This document shows positions 17,561 to 27,283 of a stretch of DNA of 64,000 nucleotides, in pieces. The first letter of the stretch is position 1, and each line of letters begins with the position of its first letter. Origin of the DNA: Streptomyces sp. BHT-5-2 (GTDB taxonomy: Bacteria; Actinomycetota; Actinomycetes; Streptomycetales; Streptomycetaceae); assembly GCF_019774615.1 (NCBI RefSeq), contig NZ_CP081497.1, positions 930,001 through 994,000 on the forward strand, written 5' to 3'. A program made the position numbers and the translations under genes. The notes beneath the pieces are model-generated. The model was not told the origin of the DNA and searched no databases. It saw nothing but the letters and a program-made list of their open reading frames with translations.

Positions 17561-20500
17561 GTGGCAGCTGGCTCGTCGGACGGCAGGGTCCGCACCGTCT
17601 GCTCGTACTGCGGCGTCGGCTGCGGGATGGTGCTGGACGTGGCGCGCGACCCGGCAAACGGCCGCCGGCGGGTGGTCAGGGCGTCCGGCGACCAGGCACA
17701 CCCCGCCAACCGAGGCCGCCTGTGCACCAAGGGCGCGACCAGCGCGGACATGATGGCGGCGCCCGGGCGGTTGGAAACGGCACTGGTGCGGGCCGAGCGC
17801 GGCGCCCAGCCGGTCGGGACGGAGGTGGACGAGGCCATCGCGTCGGTCGCCGGGCGACTGCGGGCGATCCTGGACGAACACGGTCCGGACGCGCTGGCCT
17901 TCTACGTCTCCGGGCAGCTGTCGCTGGAGGCGCAGTATCTGGCGAACAAGCTGGCCAAGGGCTTTGTGCGCACCCACCGCATCGAGTCGAACTCACGACT
18001 GTGCATGGCCTCCGCCGGGTCCGGCTACAAACTGTCGCTCGGCGCGGACGGCCCGCCGGGCTCCTACCAGGACCTCGACCACGCCGACGTCTTCCTCGTC
18101 ATCGGCGCCAACATGGCCGACTGCCACCCGATCCTCTTCCTGCGCATGATGGACCGGGTCAAGGCCGGCGCCAAACTGATCGTCGTCGATCCGCGCCGCA
18201 CCGCCACCGCCGCCAAGGCCGATCTCTTCCTGCAGATCAGGCCGGGCACCGACCTCGCCCTGCTGAACGGGCTGTTGCACCTGCTGGTCGCCGACGGCCA
18301 CACCGACGAGGAGTTCATCGCCGGGTTCACCGAGGGGTGGGAGGAGATACCCGACTTCCTCGCCGACTACCCGCCCGACCGGGTCGCGGAGCTCACCGGC
18401 CTGGCCGAGGACGACATCCGGCAGGCCGCGCGGTGGATCGGTACGGCCGGTGAGTGGACGAGCTGCTGGACCATGGGCCTGAACCAGTCCACCCACGGCA
18501 CCTGGAACACCAACGCCCTGATCAACCTGCACCTGGCCACCGGCGCCATCTGCCGCCCGGGGTCCGGACCCTTCTCGCTGACCGGCCAGCCCAACGCCAT
18601 GGGCGGCCGCGAGATGGGCTACATGGGGCCCGGCCTGCCCGGACAGCGTTCGGTACTGGACGACGCCGACCGCGCCTTCGTCGAGGACCTGTGGCAGATC
18701 CCGGAGGGCTCCCTGCCGACCGGCGCCGGGCGCGGCACCATCGAGATGTTCGAGCAGATGGCCGCCGGCGACATCAAGGCATGCTGGATCATCTGCACCA
18801 ACCCGGTCGCCTCGGTCGCCAACCGCAGGACCGTCATCGCCGGCCTGGAAGCCGCCGAACTCGTCGTCACGCAGGACGTCTTCGCCGAGACCGAGACCAA
18901 CGCCTACGCCGACGTCGTCCTGCCGGCGACGCTGTGGGCGGAGTCCGACGGCGTCATGGTCAACTCCGAGCGGAACCTCACCCTGGTGCAAGGGGCCGTC
19001 GACCCACCCGGACAGGCCCTGCCCGACTGGCAGTTGATCGCCCGGGTGGCCTGCGCGATGGGCTTCGCCGACGCCTTCGGCTACGCCTCCGCCGAGGAGG
19101 TGTTCGAGGAACTCAAACAGGCATGGAACCCCCGGACCGGTTGGGACCTGCGCGGCGTGACCTACGAGCGGCTGCGCAGCACACCGGTGCAGTGGCCGGC
19201 CCCGACCGCCGACGGCCCGGACCGCAACCCGATCCGCTACCGCAACGACGGCGTCAGCCAGACCCCGCGGGAACGCGAGGACGGCACCCGCCCCCGCCTG
19301 GCCTTCCCCACCGACAGCGGCCGCGCCCGCTTCTTCGCCCGTCCACACCTGCCACCGGCCGAACTCCCCGACGACGACTACCCGTTCGTGCTGAACACCG
19401 GCCGTCTCCAGCACCAGTGGCACACCATGACCAAGACCGGCAAGGTCGCCAAACTCACGAAACTCAACCCCGGCCCGTTCCTGGAAGTCCATCCCGAGGA
19501 CGCCGCCGCCCTGGGCGTCGCGGAGGGCGACCAGGTCGAGGTCGCCTCCCGCCGCGGCCGCGCCGTACTGCCCGCCACCGTCACCGACAGAGTCCGGCCG
19601 GGCACCTGCTTCGCGCCCTTCCACTGGAACGACCTGTTCGGCGAGTACCTCAGCGTCAACGCCGTCACCAACGACGCCGTCGACCCGGTCTCCTTCCAAC
19701 CCGAGTCCAAGGTCTGCGCCGTCGCCCTCGCCAGGACGGCCGCCCCCGTCCCCGCCGCACGCCCCGGCGGCCGGCCCGAGTCCGCCCCGGCGACCCCCGC
19801 ACACCAGGAACCGCCCGTGAACCCCGCACCCGACCCGGCCGCCACAACCACCCCTGCGGACGGCGCGGTAGCCGCGCTCGCCACGCTGTTCGGCCTCACC
19901 GACCTCGCCCCCGTATCCCTGGCCGAGCCGGAGCGCCGCTACCTCGCCGGCTACCTCTTTGGCCTCGCCGCGGTCCCGCACGACGGGCGCGTCCCCGCGC
20001 TGCCGCCCGACGCGCCCTTGGCCCCGGACACCGCGCTGTGGGTCGGCGGTGTCCTGGCCGGCATGTTCTCCCGCACCGCCGCACCCACCGCACCGGCACC
20101 GGAGTCCGCGCGGACCGCCACCCGGACCTCAGGTACGGACACCCCCTCCCGTCGCCTGGTCGTTCTGTGGGCCTCGCAGACCGGCAACGCGGAGGAGTTC
20201 GCGGCCACCGTCGCCGCCCGGCTCGCCGAAACCGGCCGTGACCCCGAACTGCTGCCCATGGTGGACCTCGCCCCGGCACAACTCACCCCGGACACCGACC
20301 TGTTGATCGTCACCAGCACCTTCGGCGACGGCGACGCGCCCGACAACGGCGCCGACTTCTGGCAGGCCCTCGCCGCCCCGGATTCCGGGCCGCTGGAGGG
20401 AGTCCGCTACGCCGTGCTGGCGTTCGGCGACTCCTCCTACGACGACTTCTGCGGCCACGGCCGCCGTCTCGACGAACGGTTCCACGCACTGGGGGCCACC

Positions 20501-21805
20501 CGGCTCCTCGCCCGCACCGACTGCGAGCCCGACTACGAGGAGGCCGCTGCACAGTGGCTCGGCCGGGTCTCCACCGCCCTGGCCGCCCCCGGCGACCGGC
20601 ATCCGGCGGCCGCGCGCACGGCCGGGACGCCCACCGCGCAACCCACCGCCTCCCAGTCGCCCGACCCCGCCCCGACCTCGGCCCACCACACCAAGGCAGA
20701 CCCCTTCGCCACCCTCCTCGTCGGCAACCGGCTGCTGAGCCTGCCCGGCTCCCAGAAGGAGGTACGGCAGTTCGCCTTCGACACCCGCGACGGCGAACTC
20801 GCCTACGACGCCGGCGACGCCCTCGGCGTATGGCCGGTCAACGGCGCCGGCCTGGTCGCCGAATGGCTGGCCCTGACCGGACTGGATCCCGACGAACCCG
20901 TCGAACTCGGCGACGGCACCCGCCTGCCCTTCGAAGAGGCACTGCGCACCCGCCTGGACATCACCCGCCTCACCGCCGACCTGCTGGCCTTCGTGGCGGA
21001 CCGCACCGGCAGCCAGGACCTGAGGCGACTGCTGCGCCCGGACAACAAGGACGCGCTGGCGCGGTGGAGTTGGGGCCGCCAGGCCGCCGACCTGCTCGCC
21101 GAGTTCCCGGTCCGCGCGTCCACCGCGGAGTGGACCGCCGTCCTCAAGCGCCTCCAGCCCCGGCTGTACTCCATCTCCTCCAGCCCGCTGGCCCACCCCG
21201 GCGAGGTCCGCCTCACCGTGTCCGTCGTCCGCTACACCAACGACCTGGGCCGCGACCGCAAGGGCACCTGCTCGACGTATCTCGCCGACTGCGCCAACGA
21301 CGGCCCCGTACAGGTCTTCGTGCAGCGCTCACCGCACTTCCGTCCGCCCACCGACCCCGCTACCCCCATGATCATGGTCGGTCCCGGAACCGGCGTGGCA
21401 CCCTTCGTCGGCTTCCTCGAAGACCGCCTGGCCCGCGGCCACACCGGCCCCAACTGGCTCTTCTTCGGCGAACAGTGCCGCGCCACCGACTTCTACTACC
21501 GCGAGGAACTGGAGGGATACCAGGCATCCGGCCACCTCGACCGCCTGGACCTGGCCTTCTCGCGCGACCAGCGCAACAAGGTCTACGTCCAGGACCGGAT
21601 GCGCGAGAACGGCGCCCGCCTGTGGCGGTGGCTCCAGGACGGTGCCCACTTCCGTGTCTGCGGCGACGCCGGCCGCATGGCCAAGGACGTCGACCAGGCA
21701 CTCAGGGACATCGCCGCCACGCACGGCGGTATGGACGCCGACGAAGCCGACGCCTATGTCAGGCGCCTGACCGCCGACAAGCGCTATGTCCGCGACGTCT
21801 ACTGA
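17561..21805 (+). CDS. Bifunctional assimilatory nitrate reductase / CysJ-like flavoprotein fusion
   Basis: About 1414 residues from GTG 17561 (GGGGTGGGG just upstream; the frame opens at 17510). Residues 1-700 are a molybdopterin oxidoreductase with the N-terminal [4Fe-4S] site CSYCGVGCGM...GRLCTKG, bis-MGD-binding segments, and the C-terminal dinucleotide-binding domain (LNTGRLQHQWHTMTKTGKV). A Pro/Ala linker follows. Then comes a flavodoxin-like FMN domain from about residue 865 (LWASQTGNAEEF, STFGDGDAPDN) and a CysJ-like FAD/NADPH part (RLYSISSSP, GTCSTYLA, GPGTGVAPF), ending KRYVRDVY. This fits a nitrate reductase that carries its own NAD(P)H-to-Mo electron path. A molbindin gene lies at 35369. 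Confidence 0.93.
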   Translation: MAAGSSDGRVRTVCSYCGVGCGMVLDVARDPANGRRRVVRASGDQAHPANRGRLCTKGATSADMMAAPGRLETALVRAERGAQPVGTEVDEAIASVAGRLRAILDEHGPDALAFYVSGQLSLEAQYLANKLAKGFVRTHRIESNSRLCMASAGSGYKLSLGADGPPGSYQDLDHADVFLVIGANMADCHPILFLRMMDRVKAGAKLIVVDPRRTATAAKADLFLQIRPGTDLALLNGLLHLLVADGHTDEEFIAGFTEGWEEIPDFLADYPPDRVAELTGLAEDDIRQAARWIGTAGEWTSCWTMGLNQSTHGTWNTNALINLHLATGAICRPGSGPFSLTGQPNAMGGREMGYMGPGLPGQRSVLDDADRAFVEDLWQIPEGSLPTGAGRGTIEMFEQMAAGDIKACWIICTNPVASVANRRTVIAGLEAAELVVTQDVFAETETNAYADVVLPATLWAESDGVMVNSERNLTLVQGAVDPPGQALPDWQLIARVACAMGFADAFGYASAEEVFEELKQAWNPRTGWDLRGVTYERLRSTPVQWPAPTADGPDRNPIRYRNDGVSQTPREREDGTRPRLAFPTDSGRARFFARPHLPPAELPDDDYPFVLNTGRLQHQWHTMTKTGKVAKLTKLNPGPFLEVHPEDAAALGVAEGDQVEVASRRGRAVLPATVTDRVRPGTCFAPFHWNDLFGEYLSVNAVTNDAVDPVSFQPESKVCAVALARTAAPVPAARPGGRPESAPATPAHQEPPVNPAPDPAATTTPADGAVAALATLFGLTDLAPVSLAEPERRYLAGYLFGLAAVPHDGRVPALPPDAPLAPDTALWVGGVLAGMFSRTAAPTAPAPESARTATRTSGTDTPSRRLVVLWASQTGNAEEFAATVAARLAETGRDPELLPMVDLAPAQLTPDTDLLIVTSTFGDGDAPDNGADFWQALAAPDSGPLEGVRYAVLAFGDSSYDDFCGHGRRLDERFHALGATRLLARTDCEPDYEEAAAQWLGRVSTALAAPGDRHPAAARTAGTPTAQPTASQSPDPAPTSAHHTKADPFATLLVGNRLLSLPGSQKEVRQFAFDTRDGELAYDAGDALGVWPVNGAGLVAEWLALTGLDPDEPVELGDGTRLPFEEALRTRLDITRLTADLLAFVADRTGSQDLRRLLRPDNKDALARWSWGRQAADLLAEFPVRASTAEWTAVLKRLQPRLYSISSSPLAHPGEVRLTVSVVRYTNDLGRDRKGTCSTYLADCANDGPVQVFVQRSPHFRPPTDPATPMIMVGPGTGVAPFVGFLEDRLARGHTGPNWLFFGEQCRATDFYYREELEGYQASGHLDRLDLAFSRDQRNKVYVQDRMRENGARLWRWLQDGAHFRVCGDAGRMAKDVDQALRDIAATHGGMDADEADAYVRRLTADKRYVRDVY

Positions 21806-22098
21806 CTGGCGGCGAGACCCAGGGGGCAGGGGGGTGGGGCGGCTGGCCGGAGTATGAGCGTCGGTTATCGGCCACCTCGCAGACCGGGTCCATGGCGTCC
21901 CATGCGCTCGACCATCGCGCGTATCGGTCGGGCCAAAAGGCCGGTTAACCAGGCATAGCGGATGTCCAGGGCTGCCGCGCCCCTCGTCGCGTGCCGAGGA
22001 CGGTGGACTCCGACCGGTCGGATGCCTGGCGCAAAATGATCAACGAGCCTCCGGTCGTCTCGACCAACGTCGCTACCCGCTGGTTCACTTGCGCAACA

Positions 22099-22138
22099 GG
22101 AGCCTCTCGTCACCCACTCGGGTGATTCCGAGGGCTCC
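22099..22138 (+). promoter_or_regulatory. 40-base nested hairpin in the leader of the MIB/encapsulin operon
   Basis: Outer arms GGAGCC (22099-22104) and GGCTCC (22133-22138) extend by CTCG/CGAG after a bulged T. The inner arms TCACCC and GGGTGA close a 4-base loop ACTC. CTTCTT follows the hairpin, which ends 35 bases before the encapsulin ATG. It could be an attenuator, an RNA control element, or the terminator of an upstream transcript. The rest of 21806-22172 contains no gene I recognise. Confidence 0.6.
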
Positions 22139-22172
22139 TTCTTGATGCATGCGCCCCCATGGAAGGACCAGG

Positions 22173-23591
22173 ATGTCGACCGCAGCGTACCGGCAGCAGC
22201 CCGAGCAGCCGTCGGGCCGGGCACAGCTCAGCCTCGGGATCGCCGCGGCGCGGAACCTGGCGACCACCACCAAGACCGCCCCGCAGATGCAGGGCACCAG
22301 CTCGCGCTGGCTGCTGCGCACCCTGCCCTGGGTGGAGGTGAAGGGCGGCACGTACCGGGTCAACCGGCGCCTGGTGTACGAGGTCGGCGACGGCCGGGTC
22401 ACCTTCGTCCAGGAGGGGAGCGCGGTCCGGGTCGTCCCGGCCGAGCTCGGCGAACTTCCGCTGCTGCGCGGGTTCGAGGACGACGCGGCGCTGCGGGCGC
22501 TCGCCGACCGGTGCCGTCAGCAGCAGTACGGGCCCGGCCAGCTGATCGCCGAGCGCGGTGAGACCGTCGACCACGTCTATCTGATCGCGCACGGCAAGGT
22601 GGAGAAGGTCGGCCCCGGCAGGTACGGCGAGGAGACCCGTCGCGGTGTGCTGTCCGACGGCGGGTTCTTCGGTGGCCGGGCCGTGGCCGAGGAACCGGGG
22701 GACTGGGACTTCACCGCCCGTGCGATGACGGCGTGCACGATACTGGCCCTGCCCCGGGCCGCGTACGAGGAAGTGGCCGACCGCAACCACGGGTTGCGGG
22801 CCCACGTCCGGCGGCGCCAGACGGAGCAGGCACGGCCGCAGAACAAGAAGGGCGAGGCCGAGATCTCCCTCGCCTCCGGCCACACCGGTGAGCCGGTGAT
22901 CCCGGGGACGTTCGTCGACTACGAACTGCGGCCCCGCGAATACGAGTTGAGCGTCGCCCAGACGGTCCTGCGGGTGCACACCCGGGTCGCCGACCTCTAC
23001 AACGAACCGATGGACCAGGTCGAGCAGCAGCTGCGGCTGACCATCGAGGCACTGCGCGAACGCCAGGAGTCCGAGCTGGTCAACAACCCGGAGTTCGGGC
23101 TGCTGCACAACGCCGACCACAGCCAGCGCATCTCCACCCACTCCGGCCCGCCCACCCCGGACGACATGGACGAACTGCTGAGCATGCGGCGCGGAACCAA
23201 GGCGTTCTTCGCGCACCCGCGTGCCGTCTCCGCCTTCGGCCGCGAATGCAACAAGCGGGGCCTGTCCTTCGACACCGCCGACCTGGGCGGACACCCGGTG
23301 CCCGCCTGGCGGGGCGTACCGATCCTGCCCTGCGGCAAGATCCCTGTCTCGGAGGAGGGCACGTCCGCCATCCTCGCGATGCGCCTGGGCGAGGAGGACG
23401 AAGGGGTGGTCGGCCTGCGCCAGACAGGCATCCCCGACGAGTACGAACCGGGCCTCAACGTGCGGTTCATGGGCATCAACGACCAGGCGCTGATCTCCTA
23501 CCTGGTCAGCACCTACTACTCGGCGGCCGTTCTCGTGCCCGACGCGCTGGGCGTCCTGGAGAACGTCGAGGTCTTCCACACCCCGTCCTGA
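22173..23591 (+). CDS. Family 2B encapsulin shell protein with inserted cyclic-nucleotide-binding-like domain
   Basis: 472 residues from ATG 22173 (GGAAGGACCAGG upstream; ATG 22149 is an in-frame alternative). The HK97-type shell fold is split: an N-terminal part to about residue 90 (PQMQGTSSRWLLRTLPWVEV), a cNMP-binding-like insertion at about 90-215 (QYGPGQLIAERGETVDHVYL, then GKVEKVGPGRYGEETRRGVL), then the rest of the shell (DYELRPREYELSVAQTVLRV to NVEVFHTPS). This is the layout of family 2B encapsulins, which self-assemble into nanocompartments and occur next to terpene cyclase cargo. The 2-MIB synthase gene follows after 30 bases, so the cyclase is the expected cargo. Confidence 0.93.
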   Translation: MSTAAYRQQPEQPSGRAQLSLGIAAARNLATTTKTAPQMQGTSSRWLLRTLPWVEVKGGTYRVNRRLVYEVGDGRVTFVQEGSAVRVVPAELGELPLLRGFEDDAALRALADRCRQQQYGPGQLIAERGETVDHVYLIAHGKVEKVGPGRYGEETRRGVLSDGGFFGGRAVAEEPGDWDFTARAMTACTILALPRAAYEEVADRNHGLRAHVRRRQTEQARPQNKKGEAEISLASGHTGEPVIPGTFVDYELRPREYELSVAQTVLRVHTRVADLYNEPMDQVEQQLRLTIEALRERQESELVNNPEFGLLHNADHSQRISTHSGPPTPDDMDELLSMRRGTKAFFAHPRAVSAFGRECNKRGLSFDTADLGGHPVPAWRGVPILPCGKIPVSEEGTSAILAMRLGEEDEGVVGLRQTGIPDEYEPGLNVRFMGINDQALISYLVSTYYSAAVLVPDALGVLENVEVFHTPS

Positions 23592-23621
23592 CGTCGACGG
23601 CGCGAACGGAGAGAAGAACCG

Positions 23622-24824
23622 GTGTCACAGCTGTCCCGGATGGCCGCGCCCATGGCCCACCACCATGTGGCGCGACTCGTGGCCACGCTCCTCACCCACG
23701 GCAACGGGATCCGCCCACCCGCCCCGAAGGCCCTGCCGGGCACCGCGCTCCGGCGGGCGCGCACCGCCGTGCCCACCGGGCCGACGGGGCTGGGCACCTC
23801 GGCCGCCCGTATCACGGCCGGGAAACCGGCCGCCGGCACGTCCGGCACGGCGGGTGGGCACGACAGCGGCGTCCCCGAGTTGTACTGCCCGCCCGCGATG
23901 CGGGACGACCAGGCACTCGGCCGGGAGGTCAACGGCCGACTGGTGGACTGGGCCGATCAGGTCGGCCTCTACGCCGGGCGCCTCGAACGTGTGCGTGCGG
24001 CCGACTTCGGCCGCCTGATGATGCTGGCCCACCCCGACAGCGACGACCCGGACCGGCTGCTGGCCGCGGCCAAGTGCGCACTGGCCGAGTGGGCCACGGA
24101 CGACTACTACTGCGACGACGAGACCATGGGATCGCGGACCGACCTCCTCGGCTCGCACCTCGGCCCCGCCTACGCGGCCCTCGACCCGGCCCACCTCCCG
24201 TCCGGATACGCATCCGCATGGGAACAGGACATGGCCGGCGACCCCGTACGCGTGGCGCTCCGTGCGGGACTACGGGACCTGGCAGGCTACGCGGACCCCT
24301 CCCAGCTGGCCCGGCTCCGCCATGAGGTCGCCGTCCTCTTCGTGGGCTACGGACAGGAGGGCTCCTGGCGTTCGCGCGGCCAAATGCCCACTGTCCGTGA
24401 GTACTTGGCGCACCGTCAGATCAACAGCTTCCTGCCCTGCATCGCCCTCGTCGACGTGGTCAGCGGCAACCCGCTGGCGGCCGCCGAGTACTCCGCGCCG
24501 CGGGTCCGCCGCGCCGTGACCATGGCCGCCACGGCCAGCACCCTCGTCAACGACCTGTACTCGATGACCAAGGAACACCATTCCTCGGGAGTGGAGTTCA
24601 ACCTGCCCACCGTGATCGCCGCGGAGGAGGGGTGCACGCCGCAGGAGGCGGTCGAACGCAGCGTCGCCATCCACGACGAGCTGGTGCGCACCTTCGAGAC
24701 GGAGGCCGCGGCCCTGGCCGTCACCGGCTCGCCGCAGCTGCGTCACTTCCTCGCGGGTGTCTGGGCCTGGCTCGGCGGCAACCGCGAGTGGCACAGCGGC
24801 AGCCTCCGCTACCACGCCGCCTGA
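23622..24824 (+). CDS. 2-methylisoborneol synthase (class I terpene cyclase)
   Basis: 400 residues from GTG 23622, with GGAGAGAAG upstream. The catalytic domain shows the acidic metal motif DDYYCDDE (Asp160-Glu167) and the NSE motif NDLYSMTKE (Asn310, Ser314, Glu318), both needed to hold three Mg ions and the diphosphate. ACxxEWxxxD-type context and LGGNREWHSGSLRY at the end match MIB synthases such as S. coelicolor SCO7700. It cyclises 2-methyl-GPP to the earthy odorant 2-methylisoborneol. The first 90 or so residues are Pro/Gly/Ala-rich and look disordered, a plausible cargo tag for the encapsulin encoded just upstream. Confidence 0.96.
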   Translation: MSQLSRMAAPMAHHHVARLVATLLTHGNGIRPPAPKALPGTALRRARTAVPTGPTGLGTSAARITAGKPAAGTSGTAGGHDSGVPELYCPPAMRDDQALGREVNGRLVDWADQVGLYAGRLERVRAADFGRLMMLAHPDSDDPDRLLAAAKCALAEWATDDYYCDDETMGSRTDLLGSHLGPAYAALDPAHLPSGYASAWEQDMAGDPVRVALRAGLRDLAGYADPSQLARLRHEVAVLFVGYGQEGSWRSRGQMPTVREYLAHRQINSFLPCIALVDVVSGNPLAAAEYSAPRVRRAVTMAATASTLVNDLYSMTKEHHSSGVEFNLPTVIAAEEGCTPQEAVERSVAIHDELVRTFETEAAALAVTGSPQLRHFLAGVWAWLGGNREWHSGSLRYHAA

Positions 24825-24919
24825 GCCCACCCCCAGCCTCTCTTCCCACCCCCCTTTCCCACCGCCACCACGCGGTCTTGCCTCTCCCCTCCCTCCGCAT
24901 GCAGTCAAGGAGCACCCGC

Positions 24920-25783
24920 ATGACCACCACCCCCCTTTCCCCCGCGGCGCCGGTGCTGCGCACGGCCTACCAGAAGTCCGTAGCGGAGTACTGGAACAAC
25001 GAGAAGGACCCGGTCAACCTCAGCCTGGGCGATGTCGACGGCCTGTACCACCACCACTACGGGCTCGGCGACTACGACCCCTCGGTCCTGGAAGGGCCCG
25101 AGGAGACTCGCGACGCCCGCATCATCGAGGAACTGCACCGACTGGAGTCGGCACAGGCCGACACCCTCCTCGACCACCTCGGCCCCATCGCGCCCGAGCA
25201 CCGCCTCCTCGACGCCGGATGCGGCCGCGGCGGCAGCAGCATCATGGCCAACGCGCGCTTCGGCTGCCAGGTCGACGGGGTCTCCATCTCCCAGGCACAG
25301 GTCGACTTCGCCAACGGCCAGGCACACAAGCGCGGTGTGGACGACAGGGTGCGCTACCACTTCCGCAACATGCTGGACACCGGCTTCCCGACCGGCGCCT
25401 TCCAGGGCATCTGGAACAACGAGTCCACCATGTACGTCGACCTGTTCGCGCTCTTCGCCGAGCACGCGCGCCAACTGGCCTTCGGCGGCCGCTATGTCGT
25501 CATCACGGGCTGCTACAACGACGTGACCGGCGGCCGTTCCAAGGCGGTCAGCCGGATCGACGAGCACTACACCTGCAACATCCACCCCCGCAGCGCCTAC
25601 TTCAAGGCACTCGCCGCCAACGGCCTGGTGCCGATGAACGTCGTCGACCTCACGGCGGCCACCATTCCGTACTGGGAGCTGCGCGCCCGGTCCTCCCTCG
25701 CCACCGGCGTCGAGGACCCGTTCCTGACCGCGTACCGCGAGGGCAGCTTCCACTACCTCCTGATCGCCGCCGACCGCGTCTGA
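24920..25783 (+). CDS. Geranyl diphosphate 2-C-methyltransferase
   Basis: 287 residues from ATG 24920, preceded by AAGGAG (24906-24911). The SAM-binding motif is RLLDAGCGRGGSSIMAN. The N-terminal SVAEYWNNEKDPVNLSLGDV and IHPRSAYFKALAANGLVP are characteristic of the GPP methyltransferase that makes 2-methyl-GPP for MIB synthesis (compare SCO7701). The enzyme is related to sterol/mycolic-type C-methyltransferases. It is the last gene of the shell-cyclase-methyltransferase operon. The 95-base gap from the cyclase gene contains two long pyrimidine-rich stretches. Confidence 0.96.
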   Translation: MTTTPLSPAAPVLRTAYQKSVAEYWNNEKDPVNLSLGDVDGLYHHHYGLGDYDPSVLEGPEETRDARIIEELHRLESAQADTLLDHLGPIAPEHRLLDAGCGRGGSSIMANARFGCQVDGVSISQAQVDFANGQAHKRGVDDRVRYHFRNMLDTGFPTGAFQGIWNNESTMYVDLFALFAEHARQLAFGGRYVVITGCYNDVTGGRSKAVSRIDEHYTCNIHPRSAYFKALAANGLVPMNVVDLTAATIPYWELRARSSLATGVEDPFLTAYREGSFHYLLIAADRV

Positions 25784-25798
25784 CCAGCCCTCCGGGCG

Positions 25799-27283
25799 TC
25801 ATCCCCCGGGTCGCCGGAGCCGCAGTGCCAGGGCCGGGCACTGGTTCACGGCCCGCCGGGCGCCGTGCTCCTGCCAGCGGGAGACCGGGACGGCGGGGGC
25901 GGCGGGGTAGCCGTGCGGGCCGAGCCGGACGAGGCCGGGGGCCAGCACGGCGCACAGACCGTGGCCGGCGCAGCGGGACCAGTCCACCTCCAACCGGGCG
26001 CCCTTCGCCGGCGGCAGGGGCAGTACACCACGGACCGGACGGCCGCAGCCGGGGCCGGACAGGTGGGCCGCGACGTCCGCGGAGAAGACGTCGAGCGCGG
26101 TGAGCACGAAGCGGGCCGTGCCGTCGGGGTGCGAGCAGGCACCACCGCCCTGTGCCGCGCCGAGGGCCCGCCGGGCGCTCTCCAGCACCGCGGGCTCGGC
26201 AGCACCGGCGGCCAGCAGCGCCAGGGCCTCGGCGGCGTCGGGCAGGCCGTGCCTGCACGGTCCGCACTGTCCGGTGGACTCGGTCGCCAGCCATGCCGTG
26301 ACCCGGGCGAGCTCGCCGAGCGGGCAGGTGTCGTGGGGAAGCACGACGATCGCGCCCGCACCGAGGGCTCCGCCGAGGGCGGTGAGCCCGGCCCGGGAGA
26401 GCGGTGCGTCCACGGCGACCGACGGGTGCAGCCAGGCACCGTGGTAGCCGCCCACCAGCACCCCGGCCCCCGGCTGGAGACCGCAGGCAGCCAGCACCGG
26501 GCCCAGCCGGGCGCCGGTGGGAACCTCGACCACCAGCGGGACGGCGCCCGGCCGGTTGACGGTCAGCAGGGTCGTGCCTGGTTCGGCGGCGGTGCCGACC
26601 GCCGCGTAGGCGTCGGGCCCGAGCCGGGCCGCGATGGCGAGCTGGGCCCAGGTCTCGGCGTTGCAGAGCAGCGTCGGGCGGCGCCGCACCCCGCCCGCAC
26701 CGCCGTCGGCCGCGCGGGCCTTCAACGGTGCCGGCACCACCGGCAGACCGTTGATCCCGCGGACCAGGGCCCCGGACTCGCCGGAGGCGAAGCGTTCGGG
26801 CAGGCACACGGTCCGGGCCGGACAGGGCAGTTCGCGCTCGGCGAGGGCGGCCGGGACCGATATCTCGCCGGGGCTTCCGGCGGCGACGCCGATCACGATC
26901 TCCTCGGCGCCGAACGCGGCCGCCGCCAGGCAGGCACCGTCCAGCACCAGGTGCGGCGTGCGGGCCAGGAGCATCTTGTCCTTGGCGCTGGCCGGCTCGC
27001 CCTCGGCGCCGTTGATCACGATGACGGGCGGCGCCCCGGTGCGGTCAGAGGCGGTGAGCGTGGCCCGCGCCTTGCGGGCGAACGGGAAGCCGGCGCCGCC
27101 GCGGCCGGGCAGGCCGACGGCCTCGGCCAGGGTGAGCAGCGCGTCCCGGCCCGGTGCCGGGAGCGGCGGATGGACCCGGGCGTGCGCGGCCAGGTCCAGG
27201 CGCTGGTGGCGGTCCAGTCCCGCGGCCAGCCGGGCCGCATCCAGCCAGCCGACCTCGGGCAGCTCCAGAGGGGTGCCTTTCAC
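25799..27283 (-). CDS. NuoF-like flavoprotein fused to a C-terminal ferredoxin
   Basis: 494 residues from GTG 27283, overlapping the upstream stop by 4 bases. The first 350 residues follow the complex I 51-kDa subunit: the FMN/NADH site GLPGRGGAGFPFARKAR, NGAEGEPASAKDK, and an SLBB-like part (VLAACGLQPGAGVLVGGYHG). The N3-type cluster site reads STGQCGPCRHG with a later ACSHP. The first of the usual four cysteines is Thr, leaving three. The last 65 residues form a small ferredoxin (CAGHGLC ... QCPALALR), as in P450 partners. It probably moves electrons from NAD(P)H to the membrane cytochrome encoded just upstream. Confidence 0.88.
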   Translation of the reverse strand: MKGTPLELPEVGWLDAARLAAGLDRHQRLDLAAHARVHPPLPAPGRDALLTLAEAVGLPGRGGAGFPFARKARATLTASDRTGAPPVIVINGAEGEPASAKDKMLLARTPHLVLDGACLAAAAFGAEEIVIGVAAGSPGEISVPAALAERELPCPARTVCLPERFASGESGALVRGINGLPVVPAPLKARAADGGAGGVRRRPTLLCNAETWAQLAIAARLGPDAYAAVGTAAEPGTTLLTVNRPGAVPLVVEVPTGARLGPVLAACGLQPGAGVLVGGYHGAWLHPSVAVDAPLSRAGLTALGGALGAGAIVVLPHDTCPLGELARVTAWLATESTGQCGPCRHGLPDAAEALALLAAGAAEPAVLESARRALGAAQGGGACSHPDGTARFVLTALDVFSADVAAHLSGPGCGRPVRGVLPLPPAKGARLEVDWSRCAGHGLCAVLAPGLVRLGPHGYPAAPAVPVSRWQEHGARRAVNQCPALALRLRRPGG

